Of a DNA stretch of 64,000 nucleotides, positions 8,311 to 16,909 are shown piece after piece. Source of the DNA: Streptomyces malaysiensis subsp. samsunensis (GTDB taxonomy: Bacteria; Actinomycetota; Actinomycetes; Streptomycetales; Streptomycetaceae). The stretch covers positions 124,001 to 188,000 of the forward strand of contig NZ_JANIIC010000006.1 of assembly GCF_024519315.1 (NCBI RefSeq), written 5' to 3'. Below the pieces are notes generated by a model. That model made no database searches and had not been told where the DNA came from. It saw only the letters and a list, made by a program, of their open reading frames with translations. The stretch's first letter is position 1; every line of letters starts with the position of its first letter. The position numbers and the translations under genes are program-made.

Positions 8311-11228
8311 CGTTCGCTCCCCCTCAGCTCCACGAGCTCCGCCAGTTCGGCATCGGTCAGTTCGGTCAGCGCCCCCTCGCCGGAGCCGAGCACGGCGTCC
8401 GCCAGCTCCCGCTTGCGCGTCAGCATCGCGGCGATACGGTCCTCCACGGTCCCCTCCGCGATGATGCGGTGGACCTGCACCGGCTGGGTCTGGCCGATGC
8501 GGTACGCGCGGTCGGTGGCCTGCGCCTCGACGGCCGGGTTCCACCAGCGGTCGTAGTGCACGACATGCCCGGCCCGGGTGAGGTTGAGCCCCGTACCCGC
8601 CGCCTTCAGGGACAGCAGGAACACCGGGACCTCGCCGTCCTGGAAGCGCCGCACCATCTCCTCGCGCCGCGCCACCGGCGTACCGCCGTGCAGCAGTTGG
8701 GCCGGCACCCCGCGCGCGGCCAGATGGCCCTCGAGGATGCGCGCCATCCGGACGTACTGGGTGAAGACAAGGACGGCGGCGCCCTCGGCCAGGATGGTGT
8801 CCAGCAGCTCGTCGAGCAGCTCCAGCTTGCCGGAGCGCCCGGGGATCACCGGCCGGTCCTCCTTCAGGTACTGCGCCGGGTGGTTGCAGATCTGCTTCAG
8901 ACCGGTGAGGAGCTTGACGATGAGCCCGCGCCGGGCGAGACCGCCGGTGCCGGAGATCTCGGCGAGGATCTCGCGCACCACCGCCTCGTAGAGCCCGGCC
9001 TGCTCCTTGGTGAGCGCCACCGCCCGGTCCGTCTCGGTCTTCGGCGGCAGCTCGGGGGCGATTCCGGGGTCGGACTTGCGGCGCCGGAGCAGGAAGGGGC
9101 GGACCAGTTTCGCCAGCCGCGCGGCGGCCTCGGGGTCGCTTCCGCTCTCCACCGCCTGGGCGTAGCGCGTGCGGAACGCCCCGTGGGTGCCCAGCACTCC
9201 CGGAGTGGTCCAGTCGAGGATCGCCCACAGCTCCGAGAGGTTGTTCTCGATGGGGGTCCCGGAGAGCGCCACGCGGGCCTTCGCGCCGATGGTGCGCAGC
9301 TGCCTCGCCGTCGCCGAGAACGGGTTCTTCACATGCTGCGCCTCGTCCGCGACCACCATGCCCCACGGCCCGGCCTCGGCCAGCCGCTGTGCGTCGAGCC
9401 GCATCGTGCCGTAGGTGGTGAGGACGAACTCGCCGTCCGCGAGGCCGTCCAGGCTGCGCGCGGTGCCGTGGTAGCGGCGCACCGGGGTGCCCGGCGCGAA
9501 CCGCTCGATCTCGCGCCGCCAATTGCCCATCAGCGAGGTGGGGCAGACCACCAGCGTGGGCCCGGAGGCTTCGGGGACGTCCATACGGTGCAGATGGAGG
9601 GCGATCAGGGTGATGGTCTTGCCGAGCCCCATGTCGTCGGCGAGACAGCCGCCGAGGCCGATCGAGGTCATACGGACCAGCCAGTCCAGGCCGCGCAGCT
9701 GGTAGTCGCGCAGTGTGGCGGCCAGAGCGGCGGGCTGGGGCACGGGCGGCCGCCCGGCGCCACCGGTCCCCTCGGGGTCGGCGAGCTGGTCCCGCAGGGC
9801 CTCCAGCCAGCCGGTGGGCCGCACCTCCACATCGGTGCCATCCGCCTCCGTGCGACCGGTAAGGATGGCACCGAGGGCGGCGGCGGGGGTGAGCTTACGG
9901 TCATGACGCTCCCGGGCGCGGCGCGCCGCCTCGGGGTCGAGGAGGACCCATTGGTCGCGCAGCCGCACCACCGGCCGGCTGGCCTCGGCGAGCCGGTCGA
10001 GCTCGGCGCGGGTGAGCTCCTGGTCGCCCACGGCGAACCGCCAGCTGAAGCGCAGCAGCGCGTCGGCGGAGAGAAAGGCGGGGAACCGGGGTCCGGTGTC
10101 GTCCTGGGCCTCGTCGTCGTCCGGGCCGATGACGGCGCGGGCGGTGAGCCCGCGGGCCAGCTCCCTGGGCCAGTGCACCTGGACCCCGGCGGCGTCCAGC
10201 GCCCCGGCCGCCGGGCCGAGCAGCTCGGCCACCTCCTCGTCGGTGAGGTCGAGGGCGTCGGGCACGGCGGCCGACAGCAGTGGGGTGAGCGGCGCCCAGG
10301 CGCGGACCGCGCGCCGCAGGGTCAGCAGCGCGTCCATACGGGCGCGCGGTCCGAGGGCCGGGGCGATGGGCGAGGTGCCCGCCCAGACGTCGGCGGCGTC
10401 CGCGACCAGCGCCGGGTCGGTGAGGCTGTGCAGCTGGAGTACGGCACGGAAGCTCGGCCCGTCCGCCTTACCGTCCCCACCGCCGCCGTACAGCAGCTCG
10501 ATACGGACCGAGACCCGCACCCCCGCGTCGTGCCCGGCGGCCACGTCGGCGGCCCAGGCGCGCTGTTCGGGCAGCCGCCGTGGCGCGGTGGCGGCGAAGG
10601 CGGGGCCGCCCGCGGCCAGCGCTGCGGCGGGCGAGCGCGGCAGCCCGTCCGCCACAGCGTCCAGGAACGCGCGCAGCTGCCGCTCGGGCTCGGGCAGCAG
10701 CACCGGGCCGGAGGCGGGCAGCGGGGTCGCGTGCGCGGTGGGCGGCATGGCGGCGGCCAGCTCGCGCACCCGCGTCAGATCGTCGGGGGTGAGCGGGCCG
10801 ACGCGCCAGGCGTCGTGGTCGGTGGCGGTGAGCCCGGGCAGCAGCCTTCCGCGGGCCGCGAGTTGGAGGGCGAGTACGGCGGCGGCGCCCCAGAAGGCCG
10901 TGGCGGGGTCGCACTGCCCGGGCCCTGCCTGTGCGGCCCGCACCCGGGCCCGGGTGAGCACCGGCAGCGCCTCGGCCAGGGGGAGCACGAGCGCTCGTAC
11001 GGTACGTGTGTCGATGTCGGTGGGGGTGGGGCCGCCGTCGGGATCGTCCACCGGGACGACGACCGTCAGCTCCTCGGCGGAGCCGGTGGCGGGGCCGGAA
11101 GGGGGCGCGCCGTCCGGCCGCCAGAAGGCGATGCGGCCGGTGCGTGCCGGGTCGCCGGGAAGGAAGACCGCGGTGCAGCGGCAGAGTTCGGCGATGTCGG
11201 AGGGTGTTGCCGCGGAGGGTGGTGTCAC
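8307..11228 (-). CDS. SNF2-family DEAD/DEAH helicase
   Basis: This 973-residue protein has a long N-terminal region of the bacterial SNF2-associated type (about 1-480) and a C-terminal Swi2/Snf2 ATPase. Visible motifs: Walker A DDMGLGKTI near residue 530, DEAQHVKN near 627, SGTPIEN, and DRAYRIGQTQPVQVHR near 910. Members translocate on double-stranded DNA with ATP. It forms a two-gene operon with the SWIM protein (ATGA overlap). The likely start is the GTG at 11228; a GAGGAA lies about 12 bases upstream. A perfect palindrome lies just upstream at 11250. Confidence 0.93.
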   Translation of the reverse strand: MTPPSAATPSDIAELCRCTAVFLPGDPARTGRIAFWRPDGAPPSGPATGSAEELTVVVPVDDPDGGPTPTDIDTRTVRALVLPLAEALPVLTRARVRAAQAGPGQCDPATAFWGAAAVLALQLAARGRLLPGLTATDHDAWRVGPLTPDDLTRVRELAAAMPPTAHATPLPASGPVLLPEPERQLRAFLDAVADGLPRSPAAALAAGGPAFAATAPRRLPEQRAWAADVAAGHDAGVRVSVRIELLYGGGGDGKADGPSFRAVLQLHSLTDPALVADAADVWAGTSPIAPALGPRARMDALLTLRRAVRAWAPLTPLLSAAVPDALDLTDEEVAELLGPAAGALDAAGVQVHWPRELARGLTARAVIGPDDDEAQDDTGPRFPAFLSADALLRFSWRFAVGDQELTRAELDRLAEASRPVVRLRDQWVLLDPEAARRARERHDRKLTPAAALGAILTGRTEADGTDVEVRPTGWLEALRDQLADPEGTGGAGRPPVPQPAALAATLRDYQLRGLDWLVRMTSIGLGGCLADDMGLGKTITLIALHLHRMDVPEASGPTLVVCPTSLMGNWRREIERFAPGTPVRRYHGTARSLDGLADGEFVLTTYGTMRLDAQRLAEAGPWGMVVADEAQHVKNPFSATARQLRTIGAKARVALSGTPIENNLSELWAILDWTTPGVLGTHGAFRTRYAQAVESGSDPEAAARLAKLVRPFLLRRRKSDPGIAPELPPKTETDRAVALTKEQAGLYEAVVREILAEISGTGGLARRGLIVKLLTGLKQICNHPAQYLKEDRPVIPGRSGKLELLDELLDTILAEGAAVLVFTQYVRMARILEGHLAARGVPAQLLHGGTPVARREEMVRRFQDGEVPVFLLSLKAAGTGLNLTRAGHVVHYDRWWNPAVEAQATDRAYRIGQTQPVQVHRIIAEGTVEDRIAAMLTRKRELADAVLGSGEGALTELTDAELAELVELRGSER

Positions 11229-11249
11229 AGCGCTGAGCGTTCCTCAAAT

Positions 11250-11261
11250 TTGACTAGTCAA
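11250..11261. promoter_or_regulatory. TTGACTAGTCAA palindrome upstream of the helicase operon
   Basis: A perfect 12-bp inverted repeat, AT-rich against a GC-rich background, about 21 bases upstream of the helicase start codon. TTGACT also equals a -35 hexamer on either strand. It may be an operator, or part of a divergent promoter serving the small membrane protein gene as well. Confidence 0.4.
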
Positions 11262-11370
11262 GGCCGGGCCGCCCGAGAGTACAGGATGACGGCGGGAGGA
11301 GGAACCGGGTGCCGTCGGTGTCCGTTGTGTGAAGTGAGTGCGGCTCTGGGCCGTGAAGGAGGCGGGTGAT

Positions 11371-11553
11371 ATGTCCACACGCGCGAAGGTCGCCACCGGT
11401 GGTGTGGTGGCGGGTGTGATCCTGCTGTGGTTGCTGCCCTTCTGGGCGGCGGTGCTGGTGATGGTGGGAGTGCCGGCGGCGGCCTATCTGCTGCTGGACC
11501 CCTCTCAGCGCCGCAAGCTGCGCAGGGTCTCCCGTAAGCCGCTGGGGCGCTGA
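11371..11553 (+). CDS. Small membrane protein of 60 residues
   Basis: The start at 11371 is chosen over the upstream ATG at 11338 because AAGGAGG sits 8 bases before it. MSTRAKVATGGVV is followed by two hydrophobic segments (about 9-25 and 27-43) separated by FWAAVL, then a basic tail RRKLRRVSRKPLGR. That pattern fits a small two-pass or hairpin membrane protein with a cytoplasmic basic end. No family function is recognised. It is divergent from the helicase operon. Confidence 0.7.
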   Translation: MSTRAKVATGGVVAGVILLWLLPFWAAVLVMVGVPAAAYLLLDPSQRRKLRRVSRKPLGR

Positions 11554-11871
11554 AGCGGCCTGGTCGCCGAGCACGGCAGCCGCAGGAGGCGGCCGGCCGG
11601 GCTCGGGGCCACGGGCGGCGCGCACCCGGGAGTGACCGTGCAGTACCGATCGCGGACCGCTCGCGACCCCGTTCGGGGCCCGGCCGGCTGGGGGAGGAGT
11701 CATGCCCCTGAGGCCCGGGGCGGCGTCCGGGGCCGGACGGAGAGGGCCGTGGCGACCGCATGGGCGGCGCGCCATGTGCCCGGAGACCGGCGGGAGCGGG
11801 CCTTGCGCTCGCCCCCGCCGTCCCGCCGCCCTGACCGGCCCGGACGCGGGAGGGTGCCCGGGTCCGGCGTC
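11554..11871. other. Gene-free stretch
   Basis: These 318 bases hold no open frame that I trust. A 132-codon frame opens at 11702 behind GGGGGAGGAG, but its composition is Arg/Pro/Ser-rich and it runs antisense into the gene ending at 11872, so it is treated as spurious. Confidence 0.5.
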
Positions 11872-12669
11872 TCAGAGGGGGCGCACGGCCAGTTTGTCCA
11901 GGGCCATCAGCAGGTCCGGCAGCTCGGGGCCGCGACCGACCGGCAGCACCTCGCCCGGCGCGTCGTCCAGCAGCACGAACGCGATGTCATCGGTCCGGGC
12001 CACCATGCTCCAGCCCGGTCCGTCGGCCCGGAGCGTCCGCGCGTCACCGGAGGCGAACGCCGAGCGGATCCGCCCCAGCGGAGGGGGCGACTCCAGATAG
12101 CCGCGCACCTCTTCGAGCACCCGCCGCACGCCCCCGTGCGGCTTCTCGCCCGGGGCCACGAACGTCACCTCGCTGTCGACCTGCTCACGCCAGATCGCCC
12201 ACTGGAACGCGATCTCATCGGCGCCCAGCCGCCGCTGCGCCGGACCCCACCGCTCGGAGTGCGGCGGCGACAGCGGCGCCCGGGAGACGTCCTCCCCCAG
12301 CTCGGGGTCGGGAGCGGGGTCATGGGGAGCCGGTATGCCCGGGGCGGCCACGGCCACCGCGAGCGGCCAGCCGGGAAGGGAGGCGATCACCGTACGGTCG
12401 TCGATGGCCAGGGCGTACTCCATGCCGCAGTCCCAGGTGGCGATGGCGGTGGCCACGAGCGACACATCGTCGGTGACCACCGTCCAGCGGGCGCCGCCGC
12501 CGTCCTGGCCCAGCACCAGCCCGTAGCCGGTTTCGTACGGCTCCAGCCCGAGCGCGGTACATGCCTCGGGATAGTCGTCGCCGAGCACGCTCGGGAACTG
12601 AGCGGGTGTCAGCAGCACCGCGGTCAGCACATACAGTGCCTCGTCGCCTGACTCCTCCGTGGCGGGCAC
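11872..12669 (-). CDS. Protein of unknown function, 265 residues
   Basis: The GTG start at 12669 is chosen because AGGAGG lies 5 bases upstream; a longer frame to 12741 lacks a ribosome site. The protein is acidic and soluble, with no signal peptide or membrane segment. It opens MPATEESGDEALYVLTAVLL and carries conserved-looking stretches WTVVTDDVSL, DEIAFQWAIWREQVDSEV and DDIAFVLLDDAPGEV. I do not recognise a family with certainty. It stands alone, with no operon partner on its strand. Confidence 0.75.
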   Translation of the reverse strand: MPATEESGDEALYVLTAVLLTPAQFPSVLGDDYPEACTALGLEPYETGYGLVLGQDGGGARWTVVTDDVSLVATAIATWDCGMEYALAIDDRTVIASLPGWPLAVAVAAPGIPAPHDPAPDPELGEDVSRAPLSPPHSERWGPAQRRLGADEIAFQWAIWREQVDSEVTFVAPGEKPHGGVRRVLEEVRGYLESPPPLGRIRSAFASGDARTLRADGPGWSMVARTDDIAFVLLDDAPGEVLPVGRGPELPDLLMALDKLAVRPL

Positions 12670-12771
12670 GACAGCCTCCTCTTGCGCATGTGGATCCGAA
12701 GAGCGATCCGTCGTCGCGCACCTTAACCACCCGGTAGCCATGGAGTCGAGACATCGGGCGGCGGTCGCTCC

Positions 12772-13158
12772 TCAGTCGTCGTTCGCCGCCCGGAGCGTGT
12801 CCGGTGTGCGCCGCGGCCAGAGCAGTTCGGCCCGGCTGGTGGCCCGGGCGATGGTGAGGATGCCACGGCGGAAGGGGTCCTCCACCTCTTCGGCCCGCAG
12901 CGGGCGGTCGCCGTCGGAGAAAAAGCTCGACGGCTGGCGCAGAAAGGCCATCCGGCGCTCCAGCAGCTCCGCACGCCCTTCGGCGGTCAGCATGAGGACG
13001 TGCCGGGGAGCGGCCCCGCGCCCGGCTGGGTCCGGCGGGCCGGCGGACCGGCCTTCTCCAGCCGCTTGATCGCCGGGTAGAGGGTGCTCTCGGCCACGGG
13101 TTTCACATGTCCGGTCAGCGCGGCGATGCGTTTGCGCAACTCGCCGATGCATCGTCGG
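12772..13158 (-). pseudogene. PadR family regulator, truncated and frameshifted
   Basis: Two minus-strand frames together give a PadR protein. One reads ELRKRIAAL followed by PVAESTLYPAIKRLEKAG, the characteristic winged-helix core. The other continues APRHVLMLTAEGRAELLERRM and a C-terminal domain ending RRTPDTLRAANDD. The switch falls within about 13020-13065. The first helix of the PadR fold is missing: the frame runs directly into unrelated sequence at about 13155. The 3' neighbour on the opposite strand is a fragment of an alpha/beta hydrolase, a usual partner of PadR genes. Confidence 0.75.
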
Positions 13159-13159
13159 T

Positions 13160-13264
13160 GTCGAGAAGCTGACGGCGGCCGGGGCGAGGGTCCGCACCGT
13201 GCCCGGAGCGGGGCACAACGTGATGTCGAACGATCAGCTCCGATCGGCCGTTCCGCCCGCCTGA
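13160..13264 (+). pseudogene. C-terminal scrap of an alpha/beta hydrolase
   Basis: A plus-strand frame from 13160 to the TGA at 13262-13264 reads VEKLTAAGARVRTVPGAGHNV and ends SAVPPA. GAGHNV is the usual context of the catalytic histidine of alpha/beta hydrolases. All upstream parts (oxyanion loop, nucleophile elbow) are absent; the frame begins at the junction with the PadR remnant. The last 31 bases overlap the 3' end of the convergent methyltransferase gene. Recognition rests on about 34 codons. Confidence 0.55.
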
Positions 13265-13881
13265 TCGGTTTCACGGACCGCCAGCGCCAGGAAGCGCGTG
13301 TCCTCGTCGGCGTACGACTCCAGACGCCAGCCCGCGCCCGCGAGCAACGGCCGTAGTCGGGGCTCCGCCCGCAGGTCGTCAGGGGTGCGGGCGCGGCCGT
13401 GGCGCGCGGCGAGAGCGGCCCGCCCCACCGGGTGGAACAGCGCGAGCCGACCGCCGGGGCGTACCACCCGGGCCAGTTCGCGCAGGTTCTCCCCGGGGTC
13501 CGAGAGATGGGAGATCAGCCCGGCGGCGAACACCGCGTCGAGGCAGCCGTCGCGCAGCGGCAGCCGCGCCACATCGGCGAGGGCGAGGCCGGCGAAGCCG
13601 TCCCGGCCCTCGCGTACGGCGGCGTCCAGCATCGCCGGTGTGAGATCCACGCCGAGGACGGTGCCCTCGGGGCCGACCGCCGCACGCAGCGCGGGCAGCG
13701 CGCGCCCCGTTCCGCACCCCGCGTCGAGTACCGCGCCCCCGGGGCGCGGCCCGAGGTCGGCTACGGCGGCGGTGTAGGCGGGGCCGTCGCCCGGGAAGCG
13801 GCTGTCCCAGTCGGCCGCCCGTGGGGTGAAGAAGTCCCTCACATCGGCCGCGCTGTTTCCGCGGGAGGGCTCATGGGGCAC
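13234..13881 (-). CDS. Class I SAM-dependent methyltransferase
   Basis: The GTG start at 13881 is preceded by AGGAG, giving 215 residues. Motif I is AVLDAGCGTGRALPAL (SAM glycine loop, about residues 54-69), followed by VLGVDLTPAMLDAA (acidic residue binding the SAM ribose), LPLRDGCLDAVFAAG (motif II) and RVVRPGGRLALFHP (motif III). This is the UbiE/type 11 fold. The substrate is unknown. The C-terminus SYADEDTRFLALAV is typical of small-molecule methyltransferases. The gene tail overlaps the hydrolase scrap. Confidence 0.92.
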   Translation of the reverse strand: MPHEPSRGNSAADVRDFFTPRAADWDSRFPGDGPAYTAAVADLGPRPGGAVLDAGCGTGRALPALRAAVGPEGTVLGVDLTPAMLDAAVREGRDGFAGLALADVARLPLRDGCLDAVFAAGLISHLSDPGENLRELARVVRPGGRLALFHPVGRAALAARHGRARTPDDLRAEPRLRPLLAGAGWRLESYADEDTRFLALAVRETDQAGGTADRS

Positions 13882-14124
13882 GGGAACTCCTCGGGACACC
13901 TTGGGTACGACGGTGAGGCGATGCGATGAGCAAGCAGCCTACGCCCGTCGCATCGAGAGCAGATTCGAACGCCGATCGATCGCTCTGGCATCTGACTCTG
14001 TCATTTTTCAACAGGTTCCGTAATGCGCCCCGAATACGCGCCCTCGCCAGGGCTAGCGTCCCTGGCCATGGGGATACCTGGAGCGCCGCACGGCGCGGCG
14101 CATCCCGACCGAGGGAGACCGCCC

Positions 14125-14643
14125 ATGACCAAGCCCCGCAGCAGCGCCGCACGCTCCATGGCCGATCTCGACCGGATCCTGGGCGATCTGGTGGCCGGGA
14201 CCGGAGGCGTACGCCATGCCGTGGTGCTCTCCCGGGACGGGGCGACCGTCAGCGCGTCCGGTGGGCTCTCCCGCCAGGAGGCCGAGCACCTGGCCGCCGT
14301 CGCCTCCGGATTCCACGGCATCGCCGCGAACGCGGGGCGCCGGGGGCGCGGTGGCTCATCCCGGCGGACGATGATCGAGATGGCGGCGGGCACCCTCTTC
14401 GTCGCGGCCCTGGCGGACGGCGCGTGCCTGGCCGTGCTGGGCGCCCCGGGCGCCGAACCGGCCGTGGTCGCCGAGGCGACATCCCGGCTCGTGGACCTGG
14501 TGAACCGGCGGCGCGGCCCATGGTCCCGCCGGCGGTTCGGCCGCATCCGCCGGGGTACCCGGAACGGTTCGCGGAAGACCATGCCGACGACTATGGCGAA
14601 GGGATGCGGCGATGCGAGCGGTGACCTGGCAGGGCCGACATGA
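14125..14643 (+). CDS. Roadblock/LC7 domain protein
   Basis: The ATG at 14125 has GGGAG upstream; 172 residues. The Roadblock/LC7 fold covers about residues 12-125: LDRILGDLVAGTGGVRHAVVLSRDG, RQEAEHLAAVASGFHGIA and DGACLAVLG. These proteins regulate small GTPases, classically in the Streptomyces conservons (kinase, Roadblock, DUF742, GTPase), but no kinase, DUF742 or GTPase gene is nearby. The C-terminus is an unusual Arg-rich tail of about 40 residues that overlaps the next gene by 32 bases, so the two are probably coupled. Confidence 0.85.
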   Translation: MTKPRSSAARSMADLDRILGDLVAGTGGVRHAVVLSRDGATVSASGGLSRQEAEHLAAVASGFHGIAANAGRRGRGGSSRRTMIEMAAGTLFVAALADGACLAVLGAPGAEPAVVAEATSRLVDLVNRRRGPWSRRRFGRIRRGTRNGSRKTMPTTMAKGCGDASGDLAGPT

Positions 14644-15805
14644 TGTGCGGGTGGAGACGGTGCCCGACCCCATCATCAAGGAGCCGACGGACGCGATCGT
14701 CCGGATCACCACCACGGGTCTGTGCGGTTCCGATCTGCATCTGTACGAGGTGCTCACGCCCTTCATGACCCCGGGGCACATCCTCGGCCACGAGCCGATG
14801 GGCATCGTGGAGGAGACCGGGCCTGAGGTGACGCACCTCAGGCCCGGCGATCGCGTGGTGGTCCCGTTCCAGATCGCCTGTGGACACTGCTGGATGTGCC
14901 GTTCGGGTCTGCCGACGCAGTGCGAGACCACCCAGGTCATCGAGCACGGCACGGGGGCGGAGCTCTTCGGCTACACCACGCTCTACGGCGCGGTGGCCGG
15001 TGCCCAGGCGGAGTATCTGCGGGTGCCGCAGGCCCAGTACGGCCCGATCAAGGTGCCCGAAGGCGTTCAGGACGACCGCTATGTCTATCTGTCCGATGTG
15101 CTGCCCACGGCATGGCAGGCGGTCGAGTACGCGGCGGTGCCGCGCGGCGGCACGCTCGCGGTCCTCGGGCTGGGCCCCGTCGGGATCATGTCCTGCCGGG
15201 TGGCGAAGGTCCGGGGAGCGGCCGACCGGATCATCGGCGTGGACCTCGTCCCCGAACGGCTGCGCCGTGCCCGCGCCGACGGCGTCGAGGTCTACGACCT
15301 GAACGACTTCTCCCAGCAGGAGGACCTGGTCGACGCCATTCGCTCGACCACCGGCGGCCGTGGCCCGGACGCGGTCATCGACGCGGTGGGGACGGAGGCC
15401 CATGGCAGCCCGTTGGGCCGGACCGCCCAGCGGGCCACGGGCTTCCTCCCCCGGGAGTGGGCCGCCAAGCTCACGGAGAAGGCCGGGGTCGACCGGCTGG
15501 CGGCGCTGCGGCTGGCCATCGTGCTGGTCCGGCGCGGTGGCACGGTCTCCCTCAGCGGGCTGTACGGCGGCATGGCCGATCCGCTGCCGCTGATGACCAT
15601 GTTCGACAAGCAGATCCAGCTGCGGATGGGCCAGGCGAACGTACGGCGCTGGGCCGACGACATCCTCCCGCTGCTGACGGACGACGACCCGCTGGGCGTC
15701 GATGGGTTCGCCACCCACCGCATGCCGCTGGAGGAGGCACCCCGCGCCTATGAGATGTTCCAGCGCAAGGAGGACGGTGCGATAAAGATCCTCATGCGCC
15801 CGTAA
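14612..15805 (+). CDS. Zinc-dependent alcohol dehydrogenase, formaldehyde-dehydrogenase-like
   Basis: The 397-residue MDR-family protein has a GroES-like catalytic domain with TTTGLCGSDLHLYE (catalytic zinc Cys) and GHEPMGIVEETG, and the structural zinc motif CGHCWMCRSGLPTQC. The Rossmann domain shows VLGLGPVGIMSCRVAK and IIGVDLVPERL, with the Asp that selects NAD. The long segment between them matches the glutathione-independent formaldehyde dehydrogenase subgroup. The start has GAAGGGAT upstream. Physiological substrate unknown; aldehyde detoxification is plausible. It overlaps the Roadblock gene. Confidence 0.93.
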   Translation: MRAVTWQGRHDVRVETVPDPIIKEPTDAIVRITTTGLCGSDLHLYEVLTPFMTPGHILGHEPMGIVEETGPEVTHLRPGDRVVVPFQIACGHCWMCRSGLPTQCETTQVIEHGTGAELFGYTTLYGAVAGAQAEYLRVPQAQYGPIKVPEGVQDDRYVYLSDVLPTAWQAVEYAAVPRGGTLAVLGLGPVGIMSCRVAKVRGAADRIIGVDLVPERLRRARADGVEVYDLNDFSQQEDLVDAIRSTTGGRGPDAVIDAVGTEAHGSPLGRTAQRATGFLPREWAAKLTEKAGVDRLAALRLAIVLVRRGGTVSLSGLYGGMADPLPLMTMFDKQIQLRMGQANVRRWADDILPLLTDDDPLGVDGFATHRMPLEEAPRAYEMFQRKEDGAIKILMRP

Positions 15806-15858
15806 ACGTCGGATGGGCGGGGGTGCGTCATGAAGGGTTGGATTTCGGTCGAATCCCG

Positions 15859-16287
15859 CTAGTCGGCGACTCCGGAGAGCGCGAGCACCTTGTCGATGTG
15901 CACCCTGACCAGCAGCTCCCCCGGTACGCCGTTGCGGGCGCCGAACTCCTCGGCCCGGTCCTCGCCCATGTAACGGGCGGCGATCCGGGTGGCCCAGTGG
16001 CGGATCTGCTCGAGATCGTCGATGAGCTCGGCATGCCCCCGCAGCGTGACGAAGGCGAACGGCGGCCTGTCGTCGTCCACACAGATGGCGAGCCGGCCGT
16101 CCCGGGCCAGGTTGCGTCCCTTGACCGTCTCCTGACCTGTGTTGAAGACGAGGTCGTCACCGTCGAGCAGGAACCACACGGGGGCGAGATGAGGACTTCC
16201 GTCGGCCCGCACGGTCGACAGCTTCGCGGTGCGGGTGCCCTCCAGGAGGAACTTCTGCCACTGATCCTTGGTCATGTTCTGTGCCAT
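15859..16287 (-). CDS. PPOX-class F420-dependent oxidoreductase (split beta-barrel)
   Basis: The ATG at 16287 is preceded by AGGATGGGGAC; 142 residues. TRTAKLSTVRADGSPHLAPVWFLLDGDDLVFNTG is the standard opening of the flavin/deazaflavin split-barrel family (quoted here in part as TAKLSTV, HLAPVWF and LVFNTG), followed by NLARDGRLAICVDDDRPP and GHAEL. In actinobacteria this subgroup binds F420 or heme/FMN and reduces small molecules. It lies convergent to the alcohol dehydrogenase and stands alone. Confidence 0.88.
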   Translation of the reverse strand: MAQNMTKDQWQKFLLEGTRTAKLSTVRADGSPHLAPVWFLLDGDDLVFNTGQETVKGRNLARDGRLAICVDDDRPPFAFVTLRGHAELIDDLEQIRHWATRIAARYMGEDRAEEFGARNGVPGELLVRVHIDKVLALSGVAD

Positions 16288-16406
16288 GTCCCCATCCTGC
16301 GTCAATCAGCGCACAACCGTGGGGTGACGGGCGGGGCGGGTTGCCCAGACGGCGGCAGTGAGAAAGGCTGGCACGCAGCTGAAGGGGAATCGGGGAGGAA
16401 TCGGAT

Positions 16407-16811
16407 ATGGCAGTCAACAAGGGGCTCGACTGGTTACTGGACGACCTGACCGAGCGGATCGCGGAAATACGGCATGCGCTGGTGCTGTCCAACGACGGGC
16501 TGGTGACGGGGGCGAGTTCCACGCTGGTGCGCCAGGACGCCGAGCATCTGGCCGCGGTGGCCTCCGGGCTGCACAGCCTCGCCAAGGGGTCCGGGCACCA
16601 CTTCCGGACGGGCCGGGTGCGGCAGACGATGGTCGAATTCGACGAGGGCGTCCTCTTCGTCACGGCGGCCGGGGACGGCAGTTGCCTGTGCGTGCTCACC
16701 GGGCCGGACTCGGATATCGGCCAGGTCGCCTACGAGATGGCGCTGCTGGTCAACCGGGTCGGGGAGCACCTGGCGGTCGAGGCGCGGCAGGAGAGCGGCG
16801 CACCCAGCTGA
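16407..16811 (+). CDS. Roadblock/LC7 domain protein, conservon CvnB-like
   Basis: The 134-residue protein is a compact Roadblock domain: LDWLLDDLTERIAEIRHALVLSNDG opens the fold, RQDAEHLAAVASGLHSLA matches the Roadblock gene at 14125 nearly residue for residue, and DGSCLCVLTG ends the sheet. Its size equals conservon CvnB proteins, but the histidine kinase, DUF742 and GTPase partners are absent. The next gene downstream, 98 bases away, encodes a protein with a DNA-binding-like segment. Confidence 0.9.
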   Translation: MAVNKGLDWLLDDLTERIAEIRHALVLSNDGLVTGASSTLVRQDAEHLAAVASGLHSLAKGSGHHFRTGRVRQTMVEFDEGVLFVTAAGDGSCLCVLTGPDSDIGQVAYEMALLVNRVGEHLAVEARQESGAPS

Positions 16812-16909
16812 TGCCGCGCGGAAGTTATCCACAGGGCTGACCGCCCGTCGTGCTTCGCGGCTATCGTCGTCACTGTCGGTAATTGAGGCAGTGCGGGGGA
16901 GGACGTCGC

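Noticed and set aside
11702..12100. A 132-codon plus-strand frame behind GGGGGAGGAG.
   Set aside because: Its product is Arg/Pro/Ser-rich without family features, it runs antisense through the end of the gene at 11872-12669, and the Shine-Dalgarno-like run is too close to the ATG.
13920..14020. AT-rich stretch between the methyltransferase and Roadblock genes as a possible attachment site or RNA gene.
   Set aside because: No repeat, cloverleaf or hairpin could be drawn; it is more likely ordinary promoter DNA.
16825..16833. TTATCCACA, identical to a DnaA box.
   Set aside because: A single copy with no cluster, no AT-rich unwinding region and no dnaA/dnaN genes near; no origin is supported.
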